A DNA stretch of 64,000 nucleotides from Sindora glabra (GCA_020226215.1 CM035233.1:18557701-18621700); one strand, 5' to 3'. Shown: positions 1 to 12,189, numbered from the stretch's first letter. The notes: generated from the letters alone by a model not told the origin. Translations and numbers: made by a program.

Positions 1-620
1 ATGAAAAAAGAGATTTGTATTTTGTAATTAAAAAATGAAAAAATCACATACCTACACTTCATAACTATAACCTTGTACTTACAACGTCCAATCACAGCAA
101 AATGCGAGAGGCTTTCATTCAATGAGTTGCAAAGTCCTTTAACAGAGAATTAATTATTAATGGAACAATTAATTGTCGAAATATGCAATAAGGCTTTTAG
201 TCTTTTATAAGGCTTTTGTTTAAGAAAATATTATTGAATTAAATCACAAAGAAAATAGTTAAATTATACTCTAAATATGCAAATCATAAAATAAAAATAA
301 CATTATTTTTACTCTTCTTTTGATTGAATTTAGCTTAAAATAGTTAGTGGCACATCATCCAACCCTGCTTGAAACTTAAATTCATCCTTGTTCTTTGTTC
401 CACACTTGCCCAAATGAGCTATCAACTTGCCTCTAACTAACCACTTTTGGATATAGTCAATCGTGGTTAGTTAGTTTAGGCTAGGTAATAAAAAATGTTA
501 TACTCGTATTAATCACAATTGTAAAAAGCATATGAAAAATATTAATTCTAATTGTGAAAGATATGTATTCTATGACAATCATTATTTGATACCAGCACAT
601 ATATAACTTATTTTAGACAT
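1..620. other. AT-rich intergenic DNA with a hairpin
   Basis: No coding signal is visible on either strand. The one structured element is a perfect 12-bp inverted repeat (CTAACTAACCAC at 433-444 and its complement at 463-474) with an 18-nt loop. It could be the core of a small palindromic element or chance; no flanking target duplication was recognised. Confidence 0.4.
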
Positions 621-1950
621 TATTAGTTCTATCTTACTAGATAGGTAGTTATCTAGAAGAATGTAATGAGGATCACTAGAAGAATACTATTTGCCTCATA
701 CAAGCCCTTTAAAACTTGAGTTCATGTAAGCGAGGGTAAAGAATAGCAAGCAATGGATAGAAGTGAAGTTATATAACATCAATAGTCTATGCGATAAGTA
801 TTTATGGGATAAGTCTTACTTAGGGCAAAGTGATAATATCATAATATTTGTAAAGGTAATTCAATCTTTTAAAATGGAACAAGTAGCCTAAAATTAGTAA
901 CCATTTTCCAATTAACACTATCCAATCTCATCATTCAGTTTAGTCACTTGTAGTAATGTTAGGTCACTTTGCAAACTATAAAGCAAGCCAATTTGTCTAG
1001 GCCTAAGATGGGATTCAGCCTAGCCCAATACAAGTATTTACCATTTAGCCATATTTCAAAATAGTATTGTGAGGCTTGACTAAGCACTTAGGAAATTAGA
1101 AAAGCTTTTGCTTACCTAATCAATTATTATAGATTGGATTTGTTCTACAATATATATGTTGAAATAATGCTTTAGGACAAGGTGAAAATATTTAATATAC
1201 ATGTACTGCATATCTCAAAATTACTATACTTATAATGATTTGCTTAAGGATTTTTGTCATTGATGATAAGACCCCTTAAATTACATTCATAGTTATAGAC
1301 CACTAGATCTTTTCTTTATAGAAATATAACAAGTATTATCTATTAGATTAAGTTGCAATCGCAATGATGGCTTTTTAAAATCATTGAATACAAATGAGAA
1401 TCCATGTAATCACAACTTCTAAACTTTAGATTTGTATCAATATATTTAAATCTTAGTTATTGAAGAGCCTATATATAGTTTTTTTCCTTTTTTGGGTCAG
1501 TACTTTTACTAACCCTTTGAATTTTAAATTTTTATTTAAGTGAAAACAATGTGTTTCCTTGTTCTTCTCTAATTGCTGCTATTTTTCATCAGAGAATTAG
1601 TATAGCTATTTTCTTTTTTCATCATATGAGGTAACATTGCCAATCCTAACTTATGTTTCTAATTTTATAAACTTAGTTCTTCTTTTGATTATTGATTGGC
1701 AAAGTATAGCTTTAACTAATGGAATCGAGCATTAAAAATTATTATTTTCTAATTGTAATGTGGATCATTTTTTAATCTTCTTTACATTTATCTATTCATC
1801 ACACTTCATATTACTTATAAATTAATTTATCACTTACATTAACTTATACATTAATTTACTCTATCTGATTATATGTACATTTTAATTCCAAACTATTACT
1901 ATTCCATTTCTTCATATTATATTTAGATTCTTTTATAATACTAATATTGT
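621..1950 (-). mobile_element. Degenerate Ty3/Gypsy LTR-like region (left LTR)
   Basis: The first ~380 bp (621-993) align by eye with the start of the right LTR at 16117-16556, sharing a start like TTAGTTMTATCTTAC and the phrase CACTTGTAGTARTGTTAGG near the end. On the minus strand a TATA-like CTATATATAGGC lies at about 1469-1481; the right LTR has CTATAAATAGGC at about 16848-16858. In both copies the TATA box sits 740-850 bp from the U5 end. This fits an LTR transcribed leftward, matching the minus-strand gag-pol to the right. The U3 side is too diverged to align, so the right border is a guess. No target duplication is clear. Confidence 0.45.
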
Positions 1951-4900
1951 GAAGGATTTTTGGATGAATCAACAAAATTAGGCTTTTCACTAGTTTTAAG
2001 GCATTATAAGTATGGTGAATCATCTAAGAAGATGGCTTAAGATCATGTTCATTTTATTGAAAGATCAATTAATAAATACCTTGCTCTTAATTTTGGTGAA
2101 GAGGATTGGTATAAATAAATATATTATGACTTAAACAATTATTTTGGACTCTAAAGTAAATGAAGGAATTATCACTATAGCAAAACAATAAGGAAAGCTA
2201 ACCATTAGTTGGATAAATATTAAAGATTATGTTTTTCAAAAGAGATTGATTAGTGCTTTTAATATGATTAGTTTTTCAGTGTTAGCTAACTATACTAGCT
2301 TCTTTGCTTTAACTAGTTTTGCCTATGATATTATGAATTTTCTATCAAACTAGAAGCACACTTGGTGAATATTACATAGGAGAATTATGGAGTTAATTAC
2401 CTTAGGTCTTTATGTTTTTCTCAGTTTAGGAACGGTTAATTGATTGATAAGGCTTGTTTTGTTATAGGAGGTTTAAAATTGATGGAGTTTGTGCACAAGG
2501 AAATGGTGGCTTGGAATTCTTTAGAAGAATGGTTAAAGGTTAGATGATACATAATTTATATAATGTCAGTCCCATCCTTCATGACAAGTCAAATATTCTT
2601 GCTTACATGCCAACTAAAGAAGATAAATAAGTTTATAGGCTTGACACTAGTTATTATTTCATATTCTATGGAATGAATATTGAAAGGATTAGTGCTAAAC
2701 TACCTTTCACCCTTTTTAATAAGTTATTCTCCAATTGCAACCCTTACTCAAATAGCTTATAATAAGTGGTTATAGTTAACTTGCTTTGAATTTTTACTGG
2801 TTAGTTTAGAGTTGAGACTAACAATGAATAATTTCTTCTATTTCTTCTATAATGCATGTAAGGTGACCAACTCCTGGATGTACATTAGTGCTAGAGAAAG
2901 AAGATACATCTTTAAGGGCTTAAACTCTAATATGCATGATTAGAAAGAGTTATATTTTAAAGTCTATGCCTGACCTAGAATACATGCTTGTTGGCTTTAT
3001 CCAAATGGTTAAGCTTTGTTCCTAATTGTATGGTTTCAACCAAACATCATAAAGGAAGTTCTCAAAGTGGATAAACTAGACAAATTAATAGTTAATAAAT
3101 TGATAAAAGTCTTAAAGCCTAGTCTCTTTAACATATGAGATTTTAATTTAATACTTTTTAAGTTTTAGTTGTATACTTATATTTACTTTTTATTTTAACT
3201 AACTAGATATCAGTATTTTTTTAAGTATTTATTTGGTTGGAAAGGCTCTTATTATCGATTAAAACAAAGAGTTAATATAACAAGCTAATAAAAATAAAAA
3301 AGGCTAAAGAGAACTAAACAAAAGGAAGAGAGGTTGAAGTCCTCTTAAGAATTGACCTAAAAGAAATTTTTGGAAAAAATTGATTAACTTTTTAACTAAT
3401 AACACCAAGATAGTCCATGACATCGTGAGGTTCAAGAAAGGTAGGAAAGAACATTTGAGTGAATGAACATCCTTCTTTTAAGTAGTCATTACAAATAGAT
3501 TGATTAGCTTAGCAATTATCTTGCATGACAAAAAGAAAATAAAAGAATCATTTGTAAGAAAGGGGCAAAAAAGAAGAAATTGGTAAGCCTTGTAAGAAAG
3601 CTATTGTGGTAATTATTAAAACTTGTTATTGCTACTCAAGCTACTAGATTGATTGTATCCATGTCTTAGTCTCCTCAATTTGGTGTTAGTTTTTCTATTT
3701 CATACCTTTCATCTTCTAGAGTAGCACTATTAAAGTTTTCTTAACTAAGCCGCTTCTAGCTCAACTACCACTTAAATATTATAATGAGAAAGTCATTATA
3801 AAAGAAATATTACTGATCTATCCTAAGGAATCACTTAATCCTAACTAAACCTTGAATAGCCCATGGTTTCTTGATATGAACTACATGCCTTTTGGGGTTA
3901 GTTAGTTTTTATTTTTAAATAACTATAAAAGGTTAAAGGAGAAAGCTTGTGAGATCAGTTTGAGTCATTTCTTTACTCAAAATTATCATTTTAAGTTGCA
4001 ATCCATTAGTGCTAATCTTATTGTGTTCAAGAAAATTAAAGAGTTGGAAAACTTTCATAAAGTTTACAAAGGAAAAGACCTATCTTATATTGATAGCTTA
4101 TAATAGTAGATTGAAAATTTAAATGAATCTCATGAAAAAGTTATGAAGAAAACTCTTAAGTTATAAGGGTCAGTGGAATAGAATAATAAGCTTATTTCTA
4201 GAAGGAATGATACTATTAACAACTTGGAGAGTAGGTTACAAAAGATTGAGGATCTAGTTATTGATGTCAAAAGAAAAAATCGAGCAAAAATAAAAGAAGG
4301 ATGAGTAAGGCAATAAGAATTGAAAATGATATAATGCTCTAAAAAATTAAGTGAAAAAGGAGTTTAATTTATTAGAGAAGGTAGCTAAAGAAACTCATGC
4401 TCAAAATGTTTGTATGAAGTTTGAATATGAAGTAGCTTATGCTGAAAATGTTCATCTGAAAGTTAAATTTGATTAATTAAGGAAGAGCTATGAATAAGAA
4501 TTAAAGTTAGTTATAAGTAATAGTTAAATAACCTTTGATCTCACCAAGTATCAAGCCCAAACTTTATATCTTGATTCTATTTTTAAGAAGATGGATATTA
4601 TAAAGACCGCTTTTGATATGCTTAGAGATTCTAATGAAAAGGATAAAAATGCTTTTATGAAGTTTGAATTTGAAGTTACTCATGCTAAAAATGTTCATTT
4701 GAAAGTTAAATTTAATTAGTTAAGGAAGATTTATGGAAAAGCATCAAAGTTAGTAGTAAGTATTAGTTAAATCGCATTTAATCTTGCCAAGGATCAAGCC
4801 CAAACTTTGTATCTTAATTTTGATTTTGAGAAGATAGATATTCTTAAGATCATATTTGATATGCCTAGATTTTAATGAAGAAGAAAAAGGACCAATTAAG

Positions 4901-5150
4901 TAAGAAGGTGAAAAAGAAGTAGTTGATTAGTATATTAATGAACAAAAGGTAATTGACTAGCTAGTGGATAATGTTATCTTTAATGATCAAATTCCCATAA
5001 GGAATATACCTATTGATGGTCAACCTTCAAATGTAGGTAGTGGGGTAGAAAATATAGGTAGTGATCATATCGTAGTCATAGAGTAAGAACTATAAATAAG
5101 GAATACTTTTTGTAAAGGATGAATTTTGAATATAATTATAAATGTAATGA
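1950..5150 (+). pseudogene. Additional ORF of Tat-type Gypsy element (Transposase_28-like), decayed
   Basis: Plus-strand codons interrupted by many stops give a readable protein relic. Around 2560-3110 it resembles the plant 'putative gypsy type transposon' region (Pfam Transposase_28): a hydrophobic FTLFNKLF-like stretch, then SWMYISAREKRYIFKGL-like text. From about 3950 to 4890 it becomes a long charged, coiled-coil-like region rich in K, E, L and N. Such ORFs are known in Tat elements, where one class lies downstream of pol in antisense. That is the arrangement here, since pol ends at about 6165 on the minus strand. The part before 2500 is coding-like but unrecognised. It is not a functional gene. 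Confidence 0.55.
4403..4888 (+). repeat. 243-bp in-frame tandem duplication
   Basis: Two units, 4403-4645 and 4646-4888, repeat with an offset of 243 bp (81 codons). Each contains ATGAAGTTTGAAT, then AATGTTCATYTGAAAGTTAAATTT, and later CAAGCCCAAACTTT. The offset is a multiple of three, so the duplication lengthened the coiled-coil part of the additional ORF without breaking its frame. It therefore probably happened while the ORF was still coding. Confidence 0.7.
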
Positions 5151-5489
5151 TACTTCTAAATATCTTAATGAAGTATTGCCTAAATTTCATATCATCATAT
5201 TTTTTTTTATTTTTATTACTTATTTTATTGCTTTTTCTAAAGTGTTTGAAAACTTAATATGATATGTGCAACTTTGGCCTTTGACACTTATATGTTTTAA
5301 ATATTTTAATAATTGAAAATTTATTACAACAATCACCAAGAATTATGGTTAAGCATTAAAAGTTTTGTTTAACCAAGTAAGCGAAATTTTAGCTAAGTGT
5401 TAAAAATTTATCTAAGTAAACAATAGGTTTACTTGGAGTTTAAGTTTTGGTATTTTCTAATTTGTAGTAGATATTTTAGAATGATAAAG

Positions 5490-6045
5490 TGGCCAATGTA
5501 TATTAGGCCATTTTTATGTGGTGATTGGTGTTAACTGAGCTAAAATTTTCTTGGCAACCAATATATGTTAAGCTAAAGTTCAACTGCTTTTAAAATCATT
5601 TCTCAAAAGGCATTTAGTATATGCTGAGCTTGAATAATGGCATTTATGGTTAAAGTAAAAAATTAACTAATGTATATTAAGTCAATTGTAATAAGGTGAT
5701 TAGTGCATACCGAGCTAAAGTAATGGCAACTAAGGCTAAGTGAAAGCTTAACCGATACATCTTAAGCTAGTTATAATAAAGCGATTGGTGCATATTGAGA
5801 CTAAATAATGGCATTTAAGGCTGAATGAAAGCTTGACCAATGCATGTTAGGCCAACTGTAATGAGGGAACAAGTGCATACTAGGCCTCAGTAATGGCATT
5901 TAATGCTAAATGAAAGCTTAATTAATGCATGTTAGTTAAGTTGAAATGAGGTGATTGGTACATACGAAGCATAAGTAATTGCTTCTAAGGTCAAATGAAA
6001 GCTTAGTTAACATACGTCAAGCCAACTGAAATGAATAAAATTTAA
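5490..6045. repeat. ~85-bp degenerate tandem repeat (about 6 units)
   Basis: A motif of the form GTGATTGGTGCATAC recurs at about 5521, 5696, 5781, 5866 and 5951; a diverged unit near 5610 fills the gap between the first two. Successive spacings are 85, 85 and 85 bp at the right end. Between copies lie AATGGCATTTAAGGC, AATGAAAGCTT and YAATGCATGTTAGGCC. The array sits between the end of minus-strand pol and the end of the plus-strand additional ORF. Tandem arrays in non-coding parts are known in Tat-lineage elements. Confidence 0.7.
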
Positions 6046-6164
6046 ACTTAAGTGGTTAATACTCTTAATATAATCAATATTTCTTCTTTTAATATTCCTT
6101 CTTTTAGGGTAATTATAAGCTTCATTGCTTAGAAATTAATATATTAGTGTAATAAAATATTCCC

Positions 6165-7965
6165 TTAAATATGATACATTTTATGTCCTTGGTAATGACT
6201 TTCCATCTATTGCGAATAACCTATAAGAGTCTTTTCTTAAATTTTGCACCACCCTAATTTGTCCTTCCCAATTAAGTGCTAATTTTCCTTCTTCTTAATC
6301 GCTTCTTAGACCATTAGCTATTTTTAAAACCAAAGATCCTTCTTGAAATTCTCTTAGACTCACTTTTTTTGTTATGATATCTCATAACTATTTTTTTATA
6401 AGTGAATGATCATATAAAGGCCATTTTCCAATCTTCATCAAGTAAGTCAAGGCCTTCTTTCAACATACCATTATTATATACTCTTAAGAACTGATTGGTT
6501 TTTCTAATTTGGTTTTTCTATTTCCACAAGGATGAAAGCTTCATATCCATAAGTAAAATAGAAAGGAGTTTCATTCATGGATTTCTAAGCAGTCATTTTG
6601 TAAGACCACAGAACACTTAGTAGCTTATTAACTTATTTATTCTTTAACTTTTCTAGTTTTTTTCTTTAGACCTCCTAGTGTAATCCAATTTGCCAATTTT
6701 ACTCAATTGTTGCTTTAGGGGTGTTCCATTAAAGTAAATCTCTAGTTAATATGAAGGTCTTTATAGAAATTTTTTTAGGATTCCCTTTTGAATTATGCTA
6801 CATTATCCCTAATTATAAATTTAGGTATGCTAAATCTACAAATAACAATTTTCTAAATGAACTTTGGCTTATAGTAATAGCAGCTAATGGCTCTACTTCA
6901 ATCCACTTAGTAAAATAATTTATAGCTATTATTAAAAATTTAATTTATCCTACTACTATAGGCAATAGTTTTAAAAAAAATCAACCTTTATTAGGTAAAA
7001 AGCCATGGTGAAATTATGACTTTTTAGTTAGTCGTTGGTAAACAAGGGATGTATACATTTTGACATCGTTCACACTTTTTAACTAGTTCCATAGCATTTT
7101 TTTTTACTATAGGCCAAAATACCTTGATTTGGTAGCCTTTTGTGCTAGATAAAAATTAGTAATATGATTAACACATATCTTTTTATGTATTTCTCTTAGG
7201 ACATAATTAGCTTCATCTAGATGTAAGCATCTTAATAAGGATAATGTAAATTATCTTTTGTATAACTGACTATTCTTAAGAAAAAAATAGTGGTGCTTCC
7301 TTTTTTAACTGTTTAACCTCTAGGTGATCTTCAAGTAATTCTTGCTTTTTAACAAATGCTTTCAATAGGTTCATCTATAAGGATGATCATTTTCTATTCA
7401 TCACTTTGACTTCTTTTATCATTAATTGGGATATAGTTTTCTTTAAAACTATTCAGTTTTTTATCATTACTCTTGCAATAGTTGCCTTGGATAGAGCATA
7501 TGCTCGATTATTCTCACTTTAAGGGATTTGTTGCGACTTGAAATCTTTGAATTTTTTCTATTAAAGCTTTCATTTTTTTAGTGTATGGGATTAAGTAAAG
7601 GACTTTTATTTTATAGGTTTCACTTATTTGTCCTACCTTCAATTGAGAATCACTTTTTACTAATATTGCTTTTGCTTCCATCTCTTTAGCTAGATTATAC
7701 TTGATTATTAGTTATTATGAAATCAAATCTCAATGTATACTTATTAGTCACATTATTTAGCCCTTTTAGGATGACTCTTACTCTACTACCATTTTTCTCA
7801 ATGAGTTATTAGTATTAAGAATCTAAATGGTCACATCATCTAAATTATCACACATATGATCCCTCCAAGATGACTCCTACTTCATTGCCACTTTTGTTCA
7901 ATGAACTACCAATATAGAAAATCTAGGTGAACAGTCAATTTTTCTATTTTATAAATGTTAGCCTT
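6165..7965 (-). pseudogene. Ty3/Gypsy (Tat-like) pol relic: RNase H and integrase
   Basis: Reading leftward, translated fragments match Gypsy pol in the right order. RNase H: WTVHLDF-like start near 7940 and KEMEAKAILVKSDSQLKVGQ at about 7640-7700. Integrase zinc domain: HLDEANYVLREIHKKICVNH at about 7170-7230, then a KKCERCQ-like stretch near 7070. Integrase core: INYFTKWIEVEPLA at about 6885-6930. Integrase C-terminal part: TPFYFTYGYEAFILVEIE at about 6520-6575 and GKLALNWEGQIRVV near 6270. The order and motif style fit Tat-type Gypsy elements. Stops and frameshifts are frequent. The core motif reads IN where the family has a catalytic D (about 6918-6920). Confidence 0.85.
7766..7935 (-). 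repeat. ~100-bp local duplication in the RNase H relic
   Basis: Two similar blocks, about 7766-7835 and 7866-7935, repeat at a 100-bp offset. Both carry GATGACTCYTACT, a CAATGARYT core and RGAAAATCTA/AGAATCTAAA-type ends. Both correspond to the first strand of RNase H (the DGSSNxxGxGxGVILEG region of the family), so the N-terminus of this domain has been partly duplicated. Confidence 0.55.
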
Positions 7966-8036
7966 AAAGTTTCATATGGTAAGTTTTGATAATGACAAAT
8001 GAATACTATAATAGCATTATATGTCTTATGCTAAAA

Positions 8037-8038
<2 letters not shown>

Positions 8039-8082
<44 letters not shown>
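8039..8082. repeat. (AT)22 microsatellite
   Basis: An uninterrupted AT dinucleotide run of 22 units inside the 5' part of the SIRE-like LTR. Confidence 0.95.
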
Positions 8083-8084
<2 letters not shown>

Positions 8085-8282
8085 TACAAGCTGTAATAGA
8101 TATACTATATTATGGTTGATACATATGCTTGATTATATACTAAAAGAATTATACTTTATACAAGCATCATTAAGCATATAATTGATCAAGATATATGATA
8201 TGATGATTATGCATATTCTTGTACTAATTTATTTTATATAAGAATCATGCATCAATATCTTGATATATTAGATTGGACTAAC

Positions 8283-9446
8283 TAGTAGTGTGTGTTTTGG
8301 GAGTCAATCATAGAAATGATTGCAATATTACACAATGTATTACGTTTAGTTTTGAAAATATAATTATTATATTTTATTTTGTTCTATTTTACGTAAATTA
8401 TAACTTAAATATAATAATTATCCTTGGAATAGTTTTGCTATTTTTAAAATGCCCCTAGTCAAGTATTATTACGAAAAAGATAATAATAATACAACGAGAC
8501 TAGCATGTATAGTGACTGATGATTATGAATCATGGATATATGATATCAAGTTAATACATGAGTACACTATTAGTGAATAATGTACTGAACTGACCTACTG
8601 TGAGAATACTGCATGGATAAATGTGTCATTAGTTATTCTCATATGATCACAAATGCGTATAGTCCTTTAACCTGAAGTCACTACGATTCCTTGCATGAGG
8701 AGTTACTCACTTTGATGTCATCCTATGTCACCTTTAAATGGGATGACGAGTAGGACATCAATTGAGTGTATCATAAATCATGCAGAGGGAAGTAAATGAT
8801 GTAGATGAGATTTTATTGCTCTTATATAAAAGAGAAATATTCTTGGGCTCTTTAATTAAATGAGACTTAGAAATGCATGGCCATGCTCAATTGGATCAAT
8901 ATGTGATATTGATCATTTGTTTTAAGTTTACTCAATATCCAGAAATATAAATTGAACATTGACGAGGATGACATACTCCATGCCTCCAATTCAATTTGGA
9001 TATTATTACAAAAGGAATTATGATGCAAAATGTTGATCATATATTAGGTAGATTTTGAATCATAGACATTCTTACTACTTGAGTGGCAGTGATGTATTGC
9101 TAGATACTGCTCACTATTTATGGTCCAAAATAACTCATTATCAACATAATAAGAATATACAGGATCACACAAAAGGAGTAAGAATGAGATAATAATTAAT
9201 TAAGTTTTAGTTGAACTAAAATTCAATTAATTAGACTTATTTTCATGCATCTATATTTTATTAAGATAATATATATTTATTCACGTAATATATATATTAT
9301 ATATTGTGTGATATTATTTGATATTAAAGTAATATTAGATAATTATGTTATTAGATATTAGATAATTATATTATGAGATAATATTATTATTATCTTATAT
9401 CAGATAATTATATGCTAATTTAATATTAGATAATTATATTATGAGA

Positions 9447-9487
<41 letters not shown>

Positions 9488-10064
9488 GATAATTAATAGA
9501 TAAGTCCTATCTCTCTTCACTCTTTCTAGGATAAGGATAAAGTGATGTTTGTTAAGTGTGATTAGGATTTTTGAAGCATTATCCCAGTAGAATTAGGATT
9601 GTGATATGCCTTAACTCTATAAAAGGACTTGAAGGCAGCACATTAAAAAATACACATTGGCTTCAATCAAACCCTAAATACTCTAGAAAACGTCCAAACT
9701 CAATCCTAGTAAGAGAAATGAATCCTAGTAGTTTCGTGAAAGGGATAAGTCGTTGTTTACTTCGTGTGGATGCCGTGGAGACATTGTATCTTCCAGCTGG
9801 CGTTTGATTTATCTCGATCTCTCAAAGATTCGTTCAGAAAGAACACTAGTACATATTACCACTTAGAAGAGACCGAATCGGATAACTCTCTATATCATCT
9901 TCTTCAGGGCCCTTTCCAATTCTACTTTTTTAATAGCGTCAGAAAGGATTTTATAGTTGATTTTGCGGAACCCTAATATTGGTTATGACTTTTGTATGGA
10001 TCCTAGGAAGGTTTTGGATCAAAATTTTAAAATTCCGCTGTACATGTTGATCCGAATCCTAACA
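8283..10064 (+). mobile_element. Copia-type solo LTR with perfect 5-bp target duplication
   Basis: The 1782-bp LTR runs from a degenerate TAGTAGTGTGTG end (the other copy has TGTTGGGTGTG) to GATCCGAATCCTAACA. It is flanked on both sides by CTAAC (8278-8282 and 10065-10069). A TATA box (TCTATAAAAGG, about 9616-9626) gives plus orientation. It contains an AT-rich array of TTAGATAATTA-type motifs (about 9330-9500). No primer binding site or internal region follows, so it is a solo LTR. A homologous copy in opposite orientation lies at 57504-59173. The short ORFs at 9571-9976 lie in its R/U5 part and are not genes. Assignment to Ty1/Copia rests on end sequences and overall style. Confidence 0.85.
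9447..9486. repeat. (ATT)n microsatellite
   Basis: About 13 consecutive ATT units within the solo LTR. The copy at 57504-59173 lacks the expansion at the equivalent place, so the run expanded after the copies separated. Confidence 0.9.
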
Positions 10065-12189
10065 CTAACTATATAGTTTGCAAAGTTTTTATATAGGAAA
10101 GTCTAAAATAAAGAAGAGTGAGCATTGAAGTAAAGTAATCAAGGATCTTATCATGCTCAGCTCAAGAGTGAACAAGGAAGAGATGGAAGAAAGAAAATGT
10201 GATCCAAGTATTGAAAGATAAGAATATTAAAGTTTAAAAGCTTGGAAGCATCAAGAAAAGCTAAGGAACTTCATTGGTATAATTTTTTCATTTTAGGCTT
10301 AGACTTTCTTGTAAAATAGAGTTTTTCATAGTCTTAGCTTAATGAAAATGTTTTAAAAAGATAACCAATAATCATGTTTTTACAAGATAGCCTTTAGGGA
10401 AATTTCAAAAATAAATGAGGTATGAGGTTTTAAAATTTTCAATATTGACCTTTAGTCATTCTTTTAATCATATCTCATAAAATACTTGTAATTTAATTGT
10501 TAAACCTTTTCCATATGAATTGACTTAATGAGCTTTTTATGGATATATCATTTGCTTAAAATGATCAATATATGAAAAAGTTATGATATCTTCAATTTGA
10601 GTCTAGAAATCAATTTTATGCATTCTAGCCTTTTCAAACCTATGCTCATTATTTTATCATATCTTGAAAATTACAGATGATATGAGCATGAAATTATTAT
10701 TATGTGAAAATAGACTCAAAGATATTTCCATGAGTAAGTCATTTAGTCAAAATGACTAAGATATGAAAGAGTTATGAACTATACAAGTTAAGTCTCAAAA
10801 TAAGATTTTTACAAGTTCATTGTTTCTTACCTTTACTCATTGTCTTAAACATATCTCAAAAAGTACATTAGATATAAGCTTGAAACTAGTATCATTTGAA
10901 GGTAGACTTAAATATCTCTCCTATAATAGCTCATTTGCTTAAAACAAACTTAAAATGAAGAAGTTATGACTTTTAAAGTTGAGTCTGCATTTCTGTTTAG
11001 ATGAATTGATTTTGGACTTCTAGAGAGCATGTTGAACATCCTGAATTGATTTACTAATCGATTTTAACTGTTTTGGTGCTTGAATAATGGCTAGTAATGG
11101 CTAGTTTTCATTCTTAACAACCTTAAACAGTTATAATACTCTATGAGCTTCCTATATAAGCTAAAAAATATTAAATACAACCAAAAGAGAGCCTGAACTT
11201 TATTTTTAACATTATTTTACACCTTTCATCAAATCATGATTTAAGCTCTAATTTATAAAATTCTTTTATTTTTAGTGCTTCATTTGTTTTATCCACTCTT
11301 CAAGAGATTTTATTTGAGTTAATCTCCATCTTGTATCACTTTAGTAAAAGATGAGATATCCCTTAGAGAATCATTTAAAAGGTAAGGAATCCCTTGTAAA
11401 GAATAAATTTGCTTAAGGAAGAGTAAGAAATCATAAGGCTTCTTTAAGTGCCTAGTTGAAACTTGACAGAATAGTATATTAAAACATAAGCTTGGAAAGT
11501 TTCAAGAGTGAATGTACATCTTGGTGAGGATATCCAAAGGAGGAACCACTATACATCCTTATGTTTGATCTCTTTACTTTATCTTTTTATTATTTCTATA
11601 CTTGCTCTATTTTTCTTGCTATATATATATACTCAATTTTGCTGGTGTCATTTGTTGATATATTGTGCTGTAATACTCATATTGTTACTTGGATATTTAA
11701 ATGATTAAAAAAGGAATTCATCTCTGTTTTGCTATTGCTATTTGTTGAGATATAATGTTGTATGCTCTATTCTTATTGTTATTAATTATTGAATACATTA
11801 TGCTTCAATATTGATCTTGATCTTTAAATGATTAAATAGTTGAAAGAAAAATTTATGTATGCATTAACTTGTTGATTCTTTATTCATGCATAGTTGAATA
11901 AGTTGCTTTACACAAGTGTAATGGTTATTTTTTTGTTCAAACCTCTTGATTAAATAATCTTGTATTTGATCTTGATAATTTGTTAATGCATAGTTGAATA
12001 AGTAAATTTGCACTAGTTCTTTGAATTGTTATATCTTGAGTGCAAATATCCTTTAAAAGCTCTCTTAGAATTGTTTAAATTAAAATTATCCTCATACCTT
12101 TCTAAAAATAAAAGTTTTTCAAAAGAGATTTCAAAAATAAAAAAAAAGTTTTTAAAACACTCAATTCACCCTTTCTTGGGTGTGGGTTA

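Larger units (their letters stand above)
7985..12185 (+). mobile_element. SIRE/Maximus-like Copia LTR inserted in Gypsy pol
   Basis: The block interrupts the Gypsy pol between the RT/RNase H connector (minus strand, ending at about 12190) and the RNase H start (about 7960), so it is an insertion. Its left end, TTTTGATAATGACAAATG, is typical of long Copia LTRs of the SIRE type. Internal cues are repeated TCAAGA-rich text at 10150-10280, a TATA-like CTATATAAGC ending at 11160, a GGAGGAACCACTATACATCC stretch near 11535, and the near-terminal CAATTCACCCTTTCTTGGG (about 12160-12180). No primer binding site or gag follows, so it is probably a solo LTR. It is enlarged by another LTR at 8283-10064. 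Exact ends and target duplication were not resolved. Confidence 0.6.

Noticed and set aside
9571..9976. Two overlapping plus-strand ORFs (78 and 70 codons)
   Set aside because: They lie inside the R/U5 part of the solo LTR 8283-10064; the reverse-oriented copy at 57504-59173 does not preserve them as open frames.
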